Positions 24,282-33,696 of a stretch of 39,882 bases of DNA are shown one piece after another. The position numbers and the translations under genes are program-made. The notes under the pieces were generated by a model. It had not been told where the DNA came from, did no database searches, and saw only the letters and a list, made by a program, of their open reading frames with translations. The DNA is from Plectonema cf. radiosum LEGE 06105 (GTDB lineage Bacteria; Cyanobacteriota; Cyanobacteriia; Cyanobacteriales; Nostocaceae), in the NCBI RefSeq assembly GCF_015207665.1, contig NZ_JADEWL010000057.1:1-39882 (forward strand), in the 5' to 3' direction. Positions within the stretch are counted from its first letter, which is position 1. Each line of letters starts with the position of its first letter.

Positions 24282-25301
24282 TCACACTAGCAGCGGTCGA
24301 AATCCATGCTTGACGGACACTTGACCAATCTGCTCCATTTTCTCTACGGTAATCTGATTGCGTCCCCAAGAAAAGTTAGTGTACAACTTTTCAAATTCAA
24401 GCAACATTGACTCGGCAAAACAAGCAAAAAGTTGACGTGCTGGAACATCCATGTTGACAATGTTCATGATTTTCCAGTCAATGTCGAGAGAATGCTCTAC
24501 AATGCCACCGTTGAGTACATACACTTCGGGATGCTGAATTTTGGTTCCTAAATTTTTAGGATAGCCGCCATCAATTAACAAGCAAGGTTTTTTCAACATC
24601 GTGGGGTCAATTTCCACACCTTTGGGCATACTAGCCACCCAAACAATAATGTCTGCTAGGGGCAACGCTTCCTCTAAACCCATTATTTTTCCACGACCGA
24701 GGTCAGATTGCAAGGATGAAAGGCGTTCGACGTTACGCGCTATCAATAACAGTTCCTTGACATTTGTCTTGGCATCCAACCAACGACAAACGGCGCTACC
24801 AATGTCTCCCGTAGCACCACATACCGCAACTGTTGCATTATTTAGTTCTATCCCAAGTTTTGTCGAGGCTTGCTCTACTTGCCGACAAATAATGTAAGCA
24901 GTATGAGTATTTCCTGTAGTAAACCGTTCAAACTCTAATTTAATGTTGCGGATTTGAGGAATTTGTTCTAACTTAAAATTCTCAAAAATAATCGAAGAAA
25001 AACCGCCTAAAGCTGTGATATTTATACCATGCTTTTGGGCATGAGCCATCGCATTTAGTATTTTGCGAGTGGCAGCCTTCATACGGCGAGAAGCCAGCAT
25101 TTCCGGTAAAAAGCAAGATTCTACATACCGCCCTTCGATTTTTTGCCCGGTTACACTTGTTACCGTAATATTATCTACTATTTGGGGTGGAGCGCTACAC
25201 CAAAAATCTAGTCCTTGGTCGGCATATTCTGGGTAGCCTAATTCTTTAGCTACTCTTTGCGCGTGTTCTAAACTTGTGAGATGTCCGATTAAACCAAACA
25301 T
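24282..25301 (-). CDS. aar: Long-chain acyl-ACP reductase
   Basis: 339 residues, full family length. It reduces fatty acyl-ACP (or acyl-CoA) with NADPH to fatty aldehyde, first step of cyanobacterial alkane synthesis. The conserved [15 protein letters not shown] start, the catalytic Cys294 in [10 protein letters not shown] (thioester-forming), and the NADPH-binding [15 protein letters not shown] (about 160-174) are intact. It stands between ado (180 bp upstream, same strand) and accA. The leader contains a folded element (25373-25433), so separate regulation from ado is possible. Confidence 0.98.
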   Translation of the reverse strand: MFGLIGHLTSLEHAQRVAKELGYPEYADQGLDFWCSAPPQIVDNITVTSVTGQKIEGRYVESCFLPEMLASRRMKAATRKILNAMAHAQKHGINITALGGFSSIIFENFKLEQIPQIRNIKLEFERFTTGNTHTAYIICRQVEQASTKLGIELNNATVAVCGATGDIGSAVCRWLDAKTNVKELLLIARNVERLSSLQSDLGRGKIMGLEEALPLADIIVWVASMPKGVEIDPTMLKKPCLLIDGGYPKNLGTKIQHPEVYVLNGGIVEHSLDIDWKIMNIVNMDVPARQLFACFAESMLLEFEKLYTNFSWGRNQITVEKMEQIGQVSVKHGFRPLLV

Positions 25302-25372
25302 GAACTGTTAATTTCGGCTTATGCTTTGTGAAAGGATTAAAGGTGTGGAATATAAATAAACACCATAAGAAC

Positions 25373-25433
25373 TGCTCCTCTGGAAAACCGTAAACGGTAC
25401 CCTATTATTTAGGGCGAGAAAAGCCGAGGAGCA
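25373..25433 (-). promoter_or_regulatory. Branched RNA-like structure in the ado-aar spacer
   Basis: An 8-bp closing stem TGCTCCTC/GAGGAGCA (25373-25380/25426-25433) encloses two hairpins, CCCTA/TAGGG (25400-25404/25410-25414) and ACCG/CGGT (25387-25390/25395-25398). This is a three-way-junction layout. It lies 70-130 bases upstream of the aar ATG on the transcribed strand, and 48 bp after the ado stop. No T run follows it, so it fits a leader element or mRNA processing site better than a classic terminator. It matches no riboswitch class I know. Confidence 0.5.
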
Positions 25434-25481
25434 ATCAAATGGCAATTATTCCTGTTGTCAAACAAGACAGTCTACTGCGAT

Positions 25482-26177
25482 TTATATGGCTCGGAGTCCG
25501 TATGCAGAAAGACGCATGATATCGCGAGTTGTGAAGCCAATATTACTCAATGCGTCTCCATATTGAATCATAAAGTCTTCTACCAAAGCATCTTTACCCA
25601 TTGCCATATTTTCGGCATCCTGCTCTACTTCATTAAGCATTCTCCAGATAATAGGCAGATTTTGGGCGTTAGCTTCTTCTAGTTCAGCTTTGGATTGTGC
25701 AAAATGTTCTTTCAACCAAACTTCTCCAAAGTTGAGGTGAGTATATTCATCTTGAACAACACCCTCAGTAATTTTACGAGAAAAAGCATCTGCGACTGGA
25801 ATAAAGATATGGTAAGCGGCGATCGCAAAACATTCGATAATCAAAGATTGAATTAACAAGCAGGTAACAACTTTTTCTTGTGCGGCTGCGTCTTGGAAAT
25901 TTTGATGCAGTTGAGCAAAAAATTTCTTGGCAAATTCCATATCAGCCGTTACTTCGAGATTTTTAGCACAAGCTTGAAAACCTTTTTTGTGACGCATCTC
26001 CATTTTGGAAAGACGAACTAAATCATCTTTTTTATCTGGTAGTAATTGCGCTAGTGATAAATAATTATCGTATGCCTCTTGTTCTCCCTCAACCACAATG
26101 GCGTTAATGCGGCTAAAAGCGTCTTTATATGTTTCGCTGCGATAATCTAGTTCAGATGGGGCTATAAGCTCCTGCAT
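25482..26177 (-). CDS. ado: Aldehyde-deformylating oxygenase
   Basis: 231 residues from ATG 26177, which has GGAGG nine bases upstream; the longer open frame to 26249 is unlikely. A ferritin-like di-iron enzyme that turns fatty aldehydes into alkanes (one carbon shorter) plus formate. The six metal ligands fall at exactly the family positions: Glu32, Glu60, His63, Glu115, Glu144, His147 ([10 protein letters not shown] and [11 protein letters not shown]). It works with Aar encoded immediately downstream. Expected product is mainly C15-C17 alkane, as in other cyanobacteria. Confidence 0.98.
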   Translation of the reverse strand: MQELIAPSELDYRSETYKDAFSRINAIVVEGEQEAYDNYLSLAQLLPDKKDDLVRLSKMEMRHKKGFQACAKNLEVTADMEFAKKFFAQLHQNFQDAAAQEKVVTCLLIQSLIIECFAIAAYHIFIPVADAFSRKITEGVVQDEYTHLNFGEVWLKEHFAQSKAELEEANAQNLPIIWRMLNEVEQDAENMAMGKDALVEDFMIQYGDALSNIGFTTRDIMRLSAYGLRAI

Positions 26178-26469
26178 CTTGGGTTCCCTCCTAAATATGA
26201 TATTTGATACAAAATGATGAAGTTTGAATGAAGTCATTAGATTTGTCACAAACCAACCTTTACGGATATCAAGTCAGAGGTATAAATTGCTTTATGTTAA
26301 TAACCAGCATCAGTTAGGTTAAGTTTTGCGCTTCATGGTTTACCCTTCATCATTAACGGAATTTACGTGGTTTAATTTTACTTAACAAGCCACTATGTTA
26401 TAGATTAGCTGTTGCTGGGGGCGATTGCTCTAGTAACAGGAAAACTAATGCTTGGATAAAGATTTATTT

Positions 26470-27297
26470 ATGTTTAAACCAAGCCGGACGCGAAAATACG
26501 GTAATTTTTTGACCCTAGGAGTACTATTGCTGCTGGCGGTGATTATCCTATTACCGCTAATTGTGGTGTTCCTAACATCATTCGCAACCACCGGGACGAC
26601 TCAAGATGTGTTACCAAAAAATGGCTCTTATGTAACCAATTACCGCGATGCATGGGGGCGAGGTAAGTTTTTAATAGCGTTTGCTAACTCTACCTTAGTC
26701 GCTGTTTGTGTAACCTCTTTTCAAATTATAACTTCGGCATTGGCAGGTTACGCATTAGCGAGGTTGAAGTTTAGAGGGCGCTCGCTATTACTATTGATTG
26801 TTTTAGCGACGCTGGTAATTCCTTTTCAATTACTGGTGATTCCTGTATTTTTAGTACTCAAATGGGGACATTTAATAAATACCTACTGGGCGCTGATTTT
26901 ACCTACTGCTGCTAATGGTTTCGGTATTTTCTTACTACGGCAGTATTTTCAAAGTATTCCCGTAGAATTAGAAGAGGCGGCAGCCATAGACGGAGCAAAT
27001 AGATTACAAATATTGTGGCAAGTAATGTTACCTTTAGCCCGCCCGGCATTAGTAACGCTGTTTTTATTTACTTTTATTGGTGAATGGAACGATTTATTTA
27101 AGCCCTTAGTGTTTACAACTAAACCGGAACTAAGAACGGTACAACTAGCTTTAGCTGAGTTTCAAGAGCAATTTACTAATAATTGGCCTTTACTAATGGC
27201 AGCAGTCACCATTGCTACCGTACCTGTAATGTTACTATTCCTCATCGGACAGCGGCAATTTATACGTGGTATCGCAACAACGGGAATTAAGAATTAA
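26470..27297 (+). CDS. Carbohydrate ABC transporter permease (MalG-like, CUT1 family)
   Basis: 275 residues from ATG 26470 (a TTG at 26452 is also in frame). Six membrane helices, with the MalG-type EAA loop EEAAAIDGANRLQILWQVMLP at 169-189 that docks to the ATPase. It imports a sugar or sugar-like osmolyte as half of a heterodimeric channel. No partner permease, binding protein or ATPase gene is in the window, so it is a solitary gene whose partners are encoded elsewhere, as is common in cyanobacteria. Divergent from ado. The stop is followed directly by heptamer arrays. Confidence 0.9.
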   Translation: MFKPSRTRKYGNFLTLGVLLLLAVIILLPLIVVFLTSFATTGTTQDVLPKNGSYVTNYRDAWGRGKFLIAFANSTLVAVCVTSFQIITSALAGYALARLKFRGRSLLLLIVLATLVIPFQLLVIPVFLVLKWGHLINTYWALILPTAANGFGIFLLRQYFQSIPVELEEAAAIDGANRLQILWQVMLPLARPALVTLFLFTFIGEWNDLFKPLVFTTKPELRTVQLALAEFQEQFTNNWPLLMAAVTIATVPVMLLFLIGQRQFIRGIATTGIKN

Positions 27298-27300
27298 GAA

Positions 27301-27434
27301 TTGGTCATTGGTAATTGGTAATAGGTAATTGGTAATTGGGCGATCGCGTAGCGTGTCCATCAAAACTTCCTCGTTATTAATTATTTCCCCCATTACCGAT
27401 TACCCATTACCGATTACCGATTACCTATTACCCA
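27301..27434. repeat. Inverted heptamer arrays after the ABC permease gene
   Basis: Degenerate (GGTAATT)n at 27301-27340 faces (ATTACCC/ATTACCG)n at 27387-27434 around a short centre with a HIP1 site (GCGATCGC). The arms are near complements and can form a long hairpin. Same architecture as 20678-20870. The 309 bp up to the next gene hold nothing else recognisable. Confidence 0.8.
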
Positions 27435-27606
27435 TCCCTTCTATGCCAGTGAATGAAGTGTCATATATCCGTAATAACTCGGTGCTAAGACAATTGTATT
27501 TAGAGGTAATGTTTTTGAGACAGTAAAATAAACTGTCATGATTAAAGAGTAATATTTAAAGATTTTTGAACTAAGCTTTAAATTGAATTCAAGCGTAAGC
27601 AGTCAA

Positions 27607-28248
27607 ATGAATCACGTGGATGAGAAGAAACTACCTGCTGTATTAATGGCATCAAGTTCAACTGAACTACTTCAACGTTATGCAGTAGGAGAAAGAGATT
27701 TTCCTGGTAGCAGATTAAATGGTGCCAATTTAACTCGTGCTAATCTTAGCGGTGCTGATTTGAGCAGAGTTCATCTGCAATATGCTTACTTAGCAGGTGC
27801 TAATATGCGAAATACTAATCTTAGCCAAACCTTACTCAATGGAATTCAATTAGTGGGTGCTGATCTACGAGAAGCTAACTTGAGTATTTCCAATGTGAGT
27901 GAGGCTGATTTGTCTGGTAGTGATTTGAGCGATGCTGTTTTAAAAAATGCTGACTTACGCGGTACTGACATCAGTAATGCCAATCTTAGCTGTGTTAATT
28001 TATCTGGTGCGGATTTGCGCTACGCTAATTTAGTTAATTCTAATTTGAGCTATACAAACTTTCGCAATGCATTTTTAGCTGCGGCGAATTTAAGTAGTGC
28101 TTATTTGGTTGGTGCTAATTTAAGCCATGCCGATCTCAATGGTGCAAATGTAGAGAACGCTTTATTTGGATATAATAAAGGATTGGACAAGGCTGCAAAG
28201 CTTAACCTACAACTGCGTGGAGCAATATTCATAATTGACGATAATTGA
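27607..28248 (+). CDS. Pentapeptide-repeat protein
   Basis: 213 residues from ATG 27607 (the frame is open from TTG 27583). A short N-terminal part (MASSSTELLQRYAVGERDFPG) leads into about 30 A(D/N)LxX repeats from residue about 36 to 190 (such as LNGANLTRANLSGADLSR), predicted to form a right-handed quadrilateral beta helix. A final segment GYNKGLDKAAKLNLQLRGA caps it. Such proteins are abundant in Nostocales; roles are mostly unknown. No signal peptide, so probably cytoplasmic. Confidence 0.92.
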   Translation: MNHVDEKKLPAVLMASSSTELLQRYAVGERDFPGSRLNGANLTRANLSGADLSRVHLQYAYLAGANMRNTNLSQTLLNGIQLVGADLREANLSISNVSEADLSGSDLSDAVLKNADLRGTDISNANLSCVNLSGADLRYANLVNSNLSYTNFRNAFLAAANLSSAYLVGANLSHADLNGANVENALFGYNKGLDKAAKLNLQLRGAIFIIDDN

Positions 28249-28360
28249 GCGATCGCTATGATGTCTGGTTAGACAATTGTGATCAAGGAAGTAGGGAACA
28301 GGGTTAGAAACTCAATAGTATGGTGTAAGAAGGGGGGTTTTGCTGTGGATTTTCTGGTGA

Positions 28361-29392
28361 TTACTCGGTTTCTTGGATTTGCAAGCGGACTGTACGTTCA
28401 GTAGTACCACTAATCTGTAATTCCATGACTTCACCACCCAGAGGTTCTAAACAATCAAGTAGTAACCTCAAATGCGGTGTAGAAGCCCCTGTATCGACAT
28501 AAAGACGATCTGATAAATTAGCGATGCGTTTCCAAGTCATATATAACTTAGCGATAGTTTGCTCTATCTGGGATGCTTGATTCACTAAATCCGCAGCTAT
28601 ATTCATGCATCCGACTCTTTGGGCTTCTTCTAGGGCTGTTTCGATATCAACTTCTTGGGAAGAAAGGGCTTGTACTTGTACGGCAGCTTTGAGATATTTT
28701 GCTAGATAACGAGCATCAGTTGTAGCCTGTTTGAGGGTTTCAACATCTGGATTAGCGGTAATTTCATCTTGAATGACTGCTTGATGGGGTTGTGGTAATT
28801 TTTCCATTTCTTTTACCAACGGTGCCAGATAGCGCGGCGGAAGGGTATTATCCGCTGCTTTTTGTTTAACTGATTCGGGTAATAATTCCGAAGACATCGC
28901 AGTCCATTCCTCAGAAAGCTGCTTTACTTCTCGCCTAGTAATGCGATCGCCATTTTGTGCTGCTTCACTTACCATCACCTGCACTTCTGGTGATGCTTTG
29001 GCAGTTTCTACAAAGGCTCGTTTACTGAAGTTGTTGATAGATTTTACTTCCAGCTTACCGGATTGTAAAAGAGTATCGGCACTGTTTGCTAACTCAATTA
29101 AACTATAAGCATGGCTTTTACTAATTTCTCGTTCCTTGAGCCATTTGAGAAAGCCGGTACCGCGCCCATCTCCTCCTTTTTTTTCGCGATCGCGAATAGC
29201 GCGTAAAATTCTTCCTCGCCAGATATCAGTTTGTAAATCAAATTTATCGCATACCTGCCAAGCTACGTCTAACTGTTGAAGAAAATCTGTGTCTGGAATT
29301 CCTTCATCTTCGGGATCGGGTAGCTCAAAAGCCAAATCTGCTGGCTGTTGTAAGGCTTCAACCAGTTCGTTGATATTATCGGTTGACTGCAC
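28361..29392 (-). CDS. Conserved cyanobacterial hypothetical protein
   Basis: 343 residues from GTG 29392. Largely helical, acidic, soluble. A central block GTGFLKWLKEREISKSHAYSLIELAN (about residues 78-103, given here as an approximate span) resembles DUF3102/ParB-like helix-turn-helix segments seen in plasmid and phage proteins. The C-terminus (about 300-340) looks like a small beta domain. No enzyme motif. It may bind DNA, but I cannot assign a function. Encoded alone; a hairpin separates it from glgB upstream on the same strand. Confidence 0.68.
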   Translation of the reverse strand: MQSTDNINELVEALQQPADLAFELPDPEDEGIPDTDFLQQLDVAWQVCDKFDLQTDIWRGRILRAIRDREKKGGDGRGTGFLKWLKEREISKSHAYSLIELANSADTLLQSGKLEVKSINNFSKRAFVETAKASPEVQVMVSEAAQNGDRITRREVKQLSEEWTAMSSELLPESVKQKAADNTLPPRYLAPLVKEMEKLPQPHQAVIQDEITANPDVETLKQATTDARYLAKYLKAAVQVQALSSQEVDIETALEEAQRVGCMNIAADLVNQASQIEQTIAKLYMTWKRIANLSDRLYVDTGASTPHLRLLLDCLEPLGGEVMELQISGTTERTVRLQIQETE

Positions 29393-29506
29393 GGCAATTA
29401 AAGTTTAAGGAAAAGCGAATAGCTTGGTTATTATCACATAATCTGGGTACCGGATTTGCTTCTAATTTCTTTTTACGTAGAATGGTATTTTTATTTACTC
29501 ATAATC

Positions 29507-29570
29507 AGAAGACGGGTTTTTAGGATGATTATCTTGAATAACAGATATTTCCGCTCAAAACCCGACTTCT
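29507..29570. terminator. Inverted repeat downstream of glgB
   Basis: AGAAGACGGGTTTT (29507-29520) pairs with AAAACCCGACTTCT (29557-29570) with a single mismatch around a 36-base loop, 19 bp beyond the glgB stop. It is a probable 3'-end structure for the minus-strand transcript. Its units belong to a dispersed repeat type common in cyanobacteria. Confidence 0.6.
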
Positions 29571-29588
29571 CACCCCAGGAAAGTTAAA

Positions 29589-31889
29589 TTACTCTTGTTT
29601 GATTACCTCAGCAGTTTTATTGCGATCTAATTTCAGAATCAATACTCCTAATGGTGGTAGACATAAATCCAAGGAATATTGTTGATTGTGCATCGACCAA
29701 TTATCCGTCCATTTCCCGCCTAAATTACCCATGTTACTACCTCCGTATTCTCGCGCATCACTGTTAAACAATTCGGTATAAAATCCTGGCTGCTGTACAC
29801 CGATACGGTAGTGAGAATGGGGCTGGGGAGTAAAATTACAAACAGCTACGATGAAATCTTCAGAATTTTTATCGCGACGGATAAATGAAACTACGCTGTG
29901 ACGATTATCGCTACAGTCAATCCACTCAAACCCAGGTTCTTCAAAGTCTTGAGTATATAGGGAAGGTTGACTACGGTAAAGTTGATTCAAATCTTGGAAG
30001 AATGTTTTTAACTGCTGATGTGGCTCAAATTGCAACAAGTTCCATTCTAAATCTGCCCAAACATTCCATTCGCTCCACTGTCCAAATTCCATGCTCATAA
30101 ACATGGTTTTTTTGCCGGGGTGAGCAAACATAAAGCCAAACAAACAGCGCACGTTGGCTAGTTTTTGCCATCTATCTCCGGGCATCTTGCCGATAATATT
30201 ACTTTTACCATGCACCACTTCGTCATGAGACAGCGCCAACATGAAGTTTTCGCTGTGGTGATACCACATACTAAAGGTCAGATTATTTTGATGAAACTGA
30301 CGAAACCAAGGGTCCATGCTGAAGTAATCGAGCATATCATGCATCCAGCCCATGTTCCACTTCAGGTTAAAGCCCAATCCCCCAGTATAGGTAGGCCAGG
30401 ATACCATCGGCCATGAAGTCGATTCTTCGGCTATGGAAAGCGAACCGGGAAAATAACTAAATATAAGGTGATTTACACTACGAATAAATTCTACTGCTTC
30501 TAAATTCTCTCGACCGCCATATTCGTTTGTAACCCATTCTCCTGGTTCACGACAGTAATCGAGATAAAGCATCGAAGCTACTGCATCAACACGAATGCCA
30601 TCAATATGGTATTTATCAAACCAAAATAAAGCGTTGGCTGTCAAAAAATTACGTACTTCATGACGTGCATAATTAAACACTAGAGTTCCCCACTCTTTAT
30701 GTTCGCCTTTGCGGGGGTCTGCGTGTTCGTATAAATGAGTACCATCAAAGAAAGCTAAACCGTGTCCATCTTTAGGAAAATGACCGGGAACCCAATCTAC
30801 AATTACGCCAATTTCGTTTTTATGACACTGATCAACAAAGTACATAAAATCTTCCGGACTACCAAAACGGGAAGTAGGAGCGTAATAACCAGTTACCTGA
30901 TATCCCCAAGAACCATCAAAAGGATGTTCGGCAATTGGCAGCATTTCAATATGGGTGTAGCCTAATTCTTTGACGTAGGGAATCAGTTTTTCTGCTAATT
31001 CCCGATAAGTTAAAAAGCGTGCGCCAGTTTTGAGTTCCGAAACTGCTACCACAGGTTCAACTTCACCATTAGGTAATTTATGTGGTTCATTCGTCCCAGC
31101 GTGCAACCAAGAACCCAAATGTACTTCATAAACTGAAATTGGCGCACTCAATTGGTCGGTATGACGGCGTTTTTCCATCCAATCGCGATCGTCCCATTGA
31201 TAAGTATCTAAGTCCGTGACGATAGAAGCAGTTTTGGGACGAACTTCTTGAGCAAAACCGTAGGGGTCGGATTTTTCGTAAATATGCCCAGCAGCATTTT
31301 TAATTTCGTATTTGTAATGTTCTCCTACTTGCAATTCGGGAATGAATAATTCCCAAACTCCAACATCAGAACTTTTACGCATTTGATGTTTACGTCCATC
31401 CCAATTGTTGAAATCACCTAGCACTGAGACGTTGCGTGCATTCGGGGCCCAAACGGCAAAGTAAACACCTTTTACACCTTTAATTTCAGTGGAATGCGCT
31501 CCTAATTTCTCGTAAATTCGGTGATGATTCCCTTCGTTAAACAGGTGTAAATCAAATTCTGTGAGTTTAGGAGAACGAAAAGCGTAGGGATCGTAAAATA
31601 CTCGTTCGCTGTCTCCTTCTTTAACCTTGATCTGGTAGTTAGTTAGTTCTTGAGTATCTATAATACATTCAAAAAACTGGGGGTCATGTACGCTCTGCAT
31701 TTCTTGTTCTTTCCGTTCTTCCGGAAGAACCACCCAAGCAGCACTCGCATTGGGAAGGTAAGCTCGCACAACCCAGACTTTTTTGCCATCTTTCTCTATT
31801 TGGTGGGAACCAAGTATTTCAAAAGGGTCTTGATGTTGGTTCCGAATAATGCTGTTAACCTGTTCTGGGGCAATAGTGGTCATAGACAT
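29589..31889 (-). CDS. glgB: 1,4-alpha-glucan branching enzyme
   Basis: 766 residues, complete GH13 branching enzyme. It cuts alpha-1,4 chains and rejoins them as alpha-1,6 branches in glycogen. An N-terminal N1 and CBM48 region (residues about 1-230, with GVYFAVWAPNARNVSVLGDFN) is followed by the catalytic barrel, with GYQVTGYYAPTSRFG, DWVPGHFPKD, DGIRVDAVASMLY (nucleophile Asp), SIAEESTSWP (acid Glu) and ALSHDEVVHGK, then the C-terminal beta domain. Start MSMTT at 31889; Met3 is an alternative. The 111-residue gene upstream shares its strand. Confidence 0.98.
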   Translation of the reverse strand: MSMTTIAPEQVNSIIRNQHQDPFEILGSHQIEKDGKKVWVVRAYLPNASAAWVVLPEERKEQEMQSVHDPQFFECIIDTQELTNYQIKVKEGDSERVFYDPYAFRSPKLTEFDLHLFNEGNHHRIYEKLGAHSTEIKGVKGVYFAVWAPNARNVSVLGDFNNWDGRKHQMRKSSDVGVWELFIPELQVGEHYKYEIKNAAGHIYEKSDPYGFAQEVRPKTASIVTDLDTYQWDDRDWMEKRRHTDQLSAPISVYEVHLGSWLHAGTNEPHKLPNGEVEPVVAVSELKTGARFLTYRELAEKLIPYVKELGYTHIEMLPIAEHPFDGSWGYQVTGYYAPTSRFGSPEDFMYFVDQCHKNEIGVIVDWVPGHFPKDGHGLAFFDGTHLYEHADPRKGEHKEWGTLVFNYARHEVRNFLTANALFWFDKYHIDGIRVDAVASMLYLDYCREPGEWVTNEYGGRENLEAVEFIRSVNHLIFSYFPGSLSIAEESTSWPMVSWPTYTGGLGFNLKWNMGWMHDMLDYFSMDPWFRQFHQNNLTFSMWYHHSENFMLALSHDEVVHGKSNIIGKMPGDRWQKLANVRCLFGFMFAHPGKKTMFMSMEFGQWSEWNVWADLEWNLLQFEPHQQLKTFFQDLNQLYRSQPSLYTQDFEEPGFEWIDCSDNRHSVVSFIRRDKNSEDFIVAVCNFTPQPHSHYRIGVQQPGFYTELFNSDAREYGGSNMGNLGGKWTDNWSMHNQQYSLDLCLPPLGVLILKLDRNKTAEVIKQE

Positions 31890-32040
31890 GGAGCTATTAG
31901 GCTGAATATTATGGATAAGTGAATCTATTTTTTGTATATCTATATATATTCTTTACATTTATTTCTAGTTTTTGTACGCTTTTTGAGAAATAAACAAAAT
32001 GGGAGACAAGGAGACAAGGAGATGGGGGGACAAGGAGAAT

Positions 32041-32085
32041 TTTAACCTTAGACCTTTAACCTTAGACTTTTAACCTTAGACCTAT
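32041..32085. repeat. Short tandem repeat TTTAACCTTAGACC
   Basis: Three imperfect copies of a 14-15 bp unit, preceded by a GGAGACAA-type repeat (about 32002-32037). Both are simple repeats in the spacer between the 111-residue gene and glgB. Confidence 0.7.
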
Positions 32086-32098
32086 CCCCAATATTTAA

Positions 32099-32434
32099 TC
32101 AAAAATTTATAAAAGGGAAAATGGTTTTCAATATCTTGCGTAAACGGAGTAGGAAGACCGTATCCCGAACTTTAGGACTAAGTTGGGGTGGGTAGGGGCG
32201 TGTTTTTAGTTCGGCTTGTAATTGAGCATATTCGGCGGGGCTTAGAGGTTTGCCATCAATTGGCGATCGCGCTTCGATGATAATTTCTGTTCTTAATATT
32301 TCTTCTGGAATATCTACCTTTGGGGGTAATGCAATTACAGGTGTTTTATGATATAAAAATATTTCTCCCAAAATACTGATGATGACAGTTAAAAATACTA
32401 ACAAAACTGCTTTTTGAGCTTTTTGTCTCTTCAT
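32099..32434 (-). CDS. Conserved cyanobacterial membrane-anchored or secreted protein
   Basis: 111 residues. A basic start and hydrophobic helix (KRQKAQKAVLLVFLTVIISI, about residues 2-28) act as signal peptide or N-terminal anchor. The rest is a short Pro-rich domain with EEILRTEIIIEARSPIDGKPL, SPAEYAQLQAELKTRPY and VRDTVFLLRLRKILKTIFPF. This appears to be a conserved small cyanobacterial family without known function; I do not know its role. It is upstream of glgB on the same strand but 200 bp away across repeats, so linkage to glycogen metabolism is doubtful. Confidence 0.7.
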   Translation of the reverse strand: MKRQKAQKAVLLVFLTVIISILGEIFLYHKTPVIALPPKVDIPEEILRTEIIIEARSPIDGKPLSPAEYAQLQAELKTRPYPPQLSPKVRDTVFLLRLRKILKTIFPFINF

Positions 32435-33076
32435 GTTTAATTATTTTTTATTATTCAGCGCTTTTAATTCAAAAATACTAAAAAATAATTTTTAATTATC
32501 AAGTTTTCATGCCCATTCTTAGAATAGAGTAGTTGGAAAGGTATATTGCGCTTTTTGGTTGAATGCAATACAAAAAATTAAAACTATGGAAATTCGGACG
32601 GGCAAGGATGCCCATCCCATAATTTGAATGTATTTGACTGGGGAATGCCATTACAGGGCGGTGTACCGCTGACTCAAATTAAATTTGCGATAGTTTTACA
32701 TCCCCATGCATTATAAAGTTTAATGGTTAAAGCTTAACGTTTAGCCTTATTCTCAAGATGAGAATGAGGAATTTGAGAAACTTTTGAGAAACTTTAGCAG
32801 ATGTCAAATATCGGAGACGGACAAAAAGAGATTCTATAACTTCAAACACTTACTGACATAAAAACCTGGCAATCTCGATAATCATTACCAGGTTTACCTT
32901 TTCTACCAAAGCGAAATAGGGAAATTTCAAAAAATTTCAAATATTAGCCCTAAAACGCGATGCTCTATTCTCAAGTTGTCAAAATCAACAGGTAAACCTG
33001 CATAACATAATCAACAAAAAGAAGATGAGGAGCGATCTCTCAAAATAGTGATAATAGCCTAAATACTAATTATCAA
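32435..33076. other. Long intergenic region with several hairpins
   Basis: About 640 bp with no credible ORF. It contains the second copy of GGATGCCCATCCCATAA (32606-32622), a 7-bp hairpin ATTCTCA-AGA-TGAGAAT (32749-32765), and AAACCTGG/CCAGGTTT (32862-32869/32888-32895). The last could end the lipoprotein transcript on the minus strand, about 180 bp past its stop. CAGG-TAAA-CCTG lies near 32990. No known RNA family is recognised. Confidence 0.55.
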
Positions 33077-33247
33077 CTATGGGGTAGCTGTGGGAGTAGC
33101 TTCAGGTACTGTCCCTGGAGCATCAACTGGTTCTCCAGCAGCGGGTGGAGTATCAGTTGTAGAAGGGGTATCGCCTCCTCCTTCGCAAGCTCCAATAATT
33201 GTAGCCAAACCTAACAATAAAGCGAAACCAAAGACTTTTGTTTTCAT
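33077..33247 (-). CDS. Small lipoprotein, 56 residues
   Basis: ATG 33247 to TAG 33077. A classic type II signal peptide, MKTKVFGFALLLGLATIIGAC, gives a lipobox IGAC with Cys21. After cleavage the product is a 36-residue, acidic, Pro/Thr-rich tail (EGGGDTPSTTDTPPAAGEP and so on), likely an unstructured chain on the membrane surface. AGGAG lies two to three bases before the ATG, slightly close. The plus-strand frame across the same DNA is a shadow. Function unknown. Confidence 0.82.
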   Translation of the reverse strand: MKTKVFGFALLLGLATIIGACEGGGDTPSTTDTPPAAGEPVDAPGTVPEATPTATP

Positions 33248-33696
33248 AACTCCTCTTTCACCAATTCAATCAAGAACTATTTATAGCCTGTTGAATACGA
33301 TACCTTATTTGTTGATTTTTTTAAATATTGTAGTTTTAATTAATTTCCAGAAATAAATGATTCATTTTTATACTGACCAAACCTTACGTAGGGCGTTCTT
33401 ATAGCTAAGACAATAAATTGATTATTTTTCGAGTTGGTTAACTGTTCCCTATTTTGCGACAAAGCGCGTTATGATACCAGAAATTCCGAAGTTATAGAAG
33501 CACAGTGCCTGTGACCCAACAAAGATGCTATGATGCGCCCAACTCAGGAGTAAATGCTGAGAATTAAAAAGGGGTGTAGGATATTGAATCGATGTATTGT
33601 CAAAAATATTACTGGTGATATCCGCATAAAAGTTTTGCACCGATTTTCAGTTTACATTTATCTAACTAAAGCACAGTTTCTTTAAACTAAAAGTTT
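33248..33696. other. Divergent promoter region upstream of the division genes
   Basis: 449 bp between the lipoprotein and the FtsL-like gene. Two TATGAT hexamers (33470-33475, 33529-33534) could be -10 boxes for the plus-strand genes, the second preceded by TG at -14 (TGC-TATGAT). No good -35 is seen. No ORF or strong hairpin. Confidence 0.4.

Noticed and set aside
25455-25682. Plus-strand ORF of 75 codons over the ado 3' end
   Set aside because: Antisense to ado, which has all six metal ligands; no independent support.
33090-33356. Plus-strand ORF of 88 codons with a Gly/Ser/Val-rich start
   Set aside because: It is the shadow of the minus-strand lipoprotein gene, whose lipobox and ribosome-binding site are convincing.
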